From contig JAHENO010000308.1 of the NCBI GenBank assembly GCA_018609945.1, forward strand, positions 1-5,798: 5,798 nt of DNA, in the 5' to 3' direction. Source of the DNA: Haloarculaceae archaeon. Lineage in GTDB: Archaea; Halobacteriota; Halobacteria; Halobacteriales; Haloarculaceae. Positions 5,166 through 5,798 of this stretch are shown here, piece after piece. The notes under the pieces were generated by a model. It was not told where the DNA came from, ran no database searches, and worked only from the letters and a program-made list of their open reading frames with translations. Positions within the stretch are counted from its first letter, which is position 1, and each line of letters starts with the position of its first letter. Made by a program: the position numbers and the translations under genes.

Positions 5166-5798
5166 ATGCGACCGACCGAGATCGACACCACCGAGCGGCC
5201 GTTCGTGCTTATCTGGGAGGTGACACAGGCGTGCGAACTCGCCTGCAAGCACTGTCGAGCAGACGCCCGGCCCGAACGACACCCCGACGAACTCACCACG
5301 GACGAGGGGAAACGGCTCCTCGATGGAGCCCGTCAATTCGGGGACGGACAACTGGTGGTTCTCTCGGGGGGCGACCCGCTGTACCGGGAGGATACGTTCG
5401 AATTGATCGAGTACGGCATCGATCGCGGCCTCGAGATGACGCTGACCCCGAGCGGTACGTCGTCGCTGACGAGCGAGAGCGTCCGCAGACTCGCCGAGAC
5501 GGGGCTCCGTCGACTGGCACTGAGTATCGACGGCGGGTCGGCGGACGCACACGACGGATTCCGCAAAGAGACAGGGAGCTTCGAGCAGACCCTCGCCGTC
5601 GCACGCGCTGCTCGGCGCGCCGAACTCCCGCTGCAGATCAACACGACCGTCTGTGCCGAAACCGTCGATCAACTGCCGGCGATCCGCGAGCTGGTTGCCG
5701 ACCTCGACGCGGTACTCTGGTCGGTGTTTTTCCTGGTGCCCGTCGGACGGGGACGGGTGCTCGATCCCATCTCGCCGGACCGTGCAGAGCGCGTCATG
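5166..5798 (+). CDS. Radical SAM protein, TIGR04053-like (3' partial)
   Basis: The first 211 residues are visible and the frame is open at the right edge. It opens RPFVLIWEVTQACELACKHC, with the [4Fe-4S]-binding CxxxCxxC at C23, C27 and C30. S-adenosylmethionine-site motifs follow: LSGGDPLYR (66-74), TPSGT (near 96-100) and LSIDGG (near 119-124). QINTTV and WSVFFLVPVGRGR come near the end. The sequence agrees with my memory of the TIGR04053 radical SAM/SPASM family, related to heme-modifying (NirJ/AhbC-like) and peptide-modifying enzymes. A C-terminal SPASM domain with extra Fe-S cysteines should lie beyond the window. It starts 20 nt after the CGCGG gene, so the likely substrate is that peptide. 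A heme-related role is the main alternative. Spacing suggests cotranscription. Confidence 0.9.
   Translation, partial: MRPTEIDTTERPFVLIWEVTQACELACKHCRADARPERHPDELTTDEGKRLLDGARQFGDGQLVVLSGGDPLYREDTFELIEYGIDRGLEMTLTPSGTSSLTSESVRRLAETGLRRLALSIDGGSADAHDGFRKETGSFEQTLAVARAARRAELPLQINTTVCAETVDQLPAIRELVADLDAVLWSVFFLVPVGRGRVLDPISPDRAERVM

Overview
The window looks like haloarchaeal chromosome (class Halobacteria). It is GC-rich, its proteins are very acidic, it has a Tat-plus-lipobox secreted copper protein, a Bat-type HTH regulator, TATA-like promoters and weak or absent Shine-Dalgarno sites. No genus can be named from the sequence alone.

Layout, left to right. (1) The C-terminal end of a small membrane protein (1-246, left edge missing). 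An 82-bp palindrome (246-327) starts on the last base of its stop codon. (2) An intergenic stretch to 596 with promoter-like elements. (3) nirK, a copper nitrite reductase with all copper ligands (597-1730). (4) A 12-helix membrane protein resembling NnrS / heme-copper oxidase subunit I (1921-3108). (5) A 79-aa DUF2249 protein (3183-3422). (6) A Bat-type HTH regulator on the minus strand (3557-4210). (7) Divergent from it, a SRPBCC-fold protein (4298-4726). (8) A small His-rich protein ending in CGCGGHVTRVHV (4825-5145), which I read as a CGCGG-family radical-SAM-modified RiPP precursor. (9) Directly behind it, the first 211 residues of a TIGR04053-like radical SAM enzyme (5166 to the right edge).

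The genes probably form a denitrification / nitrogen-oxide locus. NirK reduces nitrite to NO outside the membrane. The membrane protein and the DUF2249 protein are of kinds that accompany nitrogen-oxide metabolism. The radical SAM enzyme with the CGCGG peptide looks like a peptide-modification module attached to the locus.

The most notable non-coding signal is GAACA-N3-TCGGG, found four times and only between genes (3134, 4215, 4250, 4772). In three cases it lies 49-54 nt upstream of a plus-strand start codon. Looser, reverse-oriented relatives lie upstream of nirK (506-517) and the membrane protein (1848-1859). This suggests one regulator governs most of the window and ties the RiPP module to the nitrite reductase regulon.
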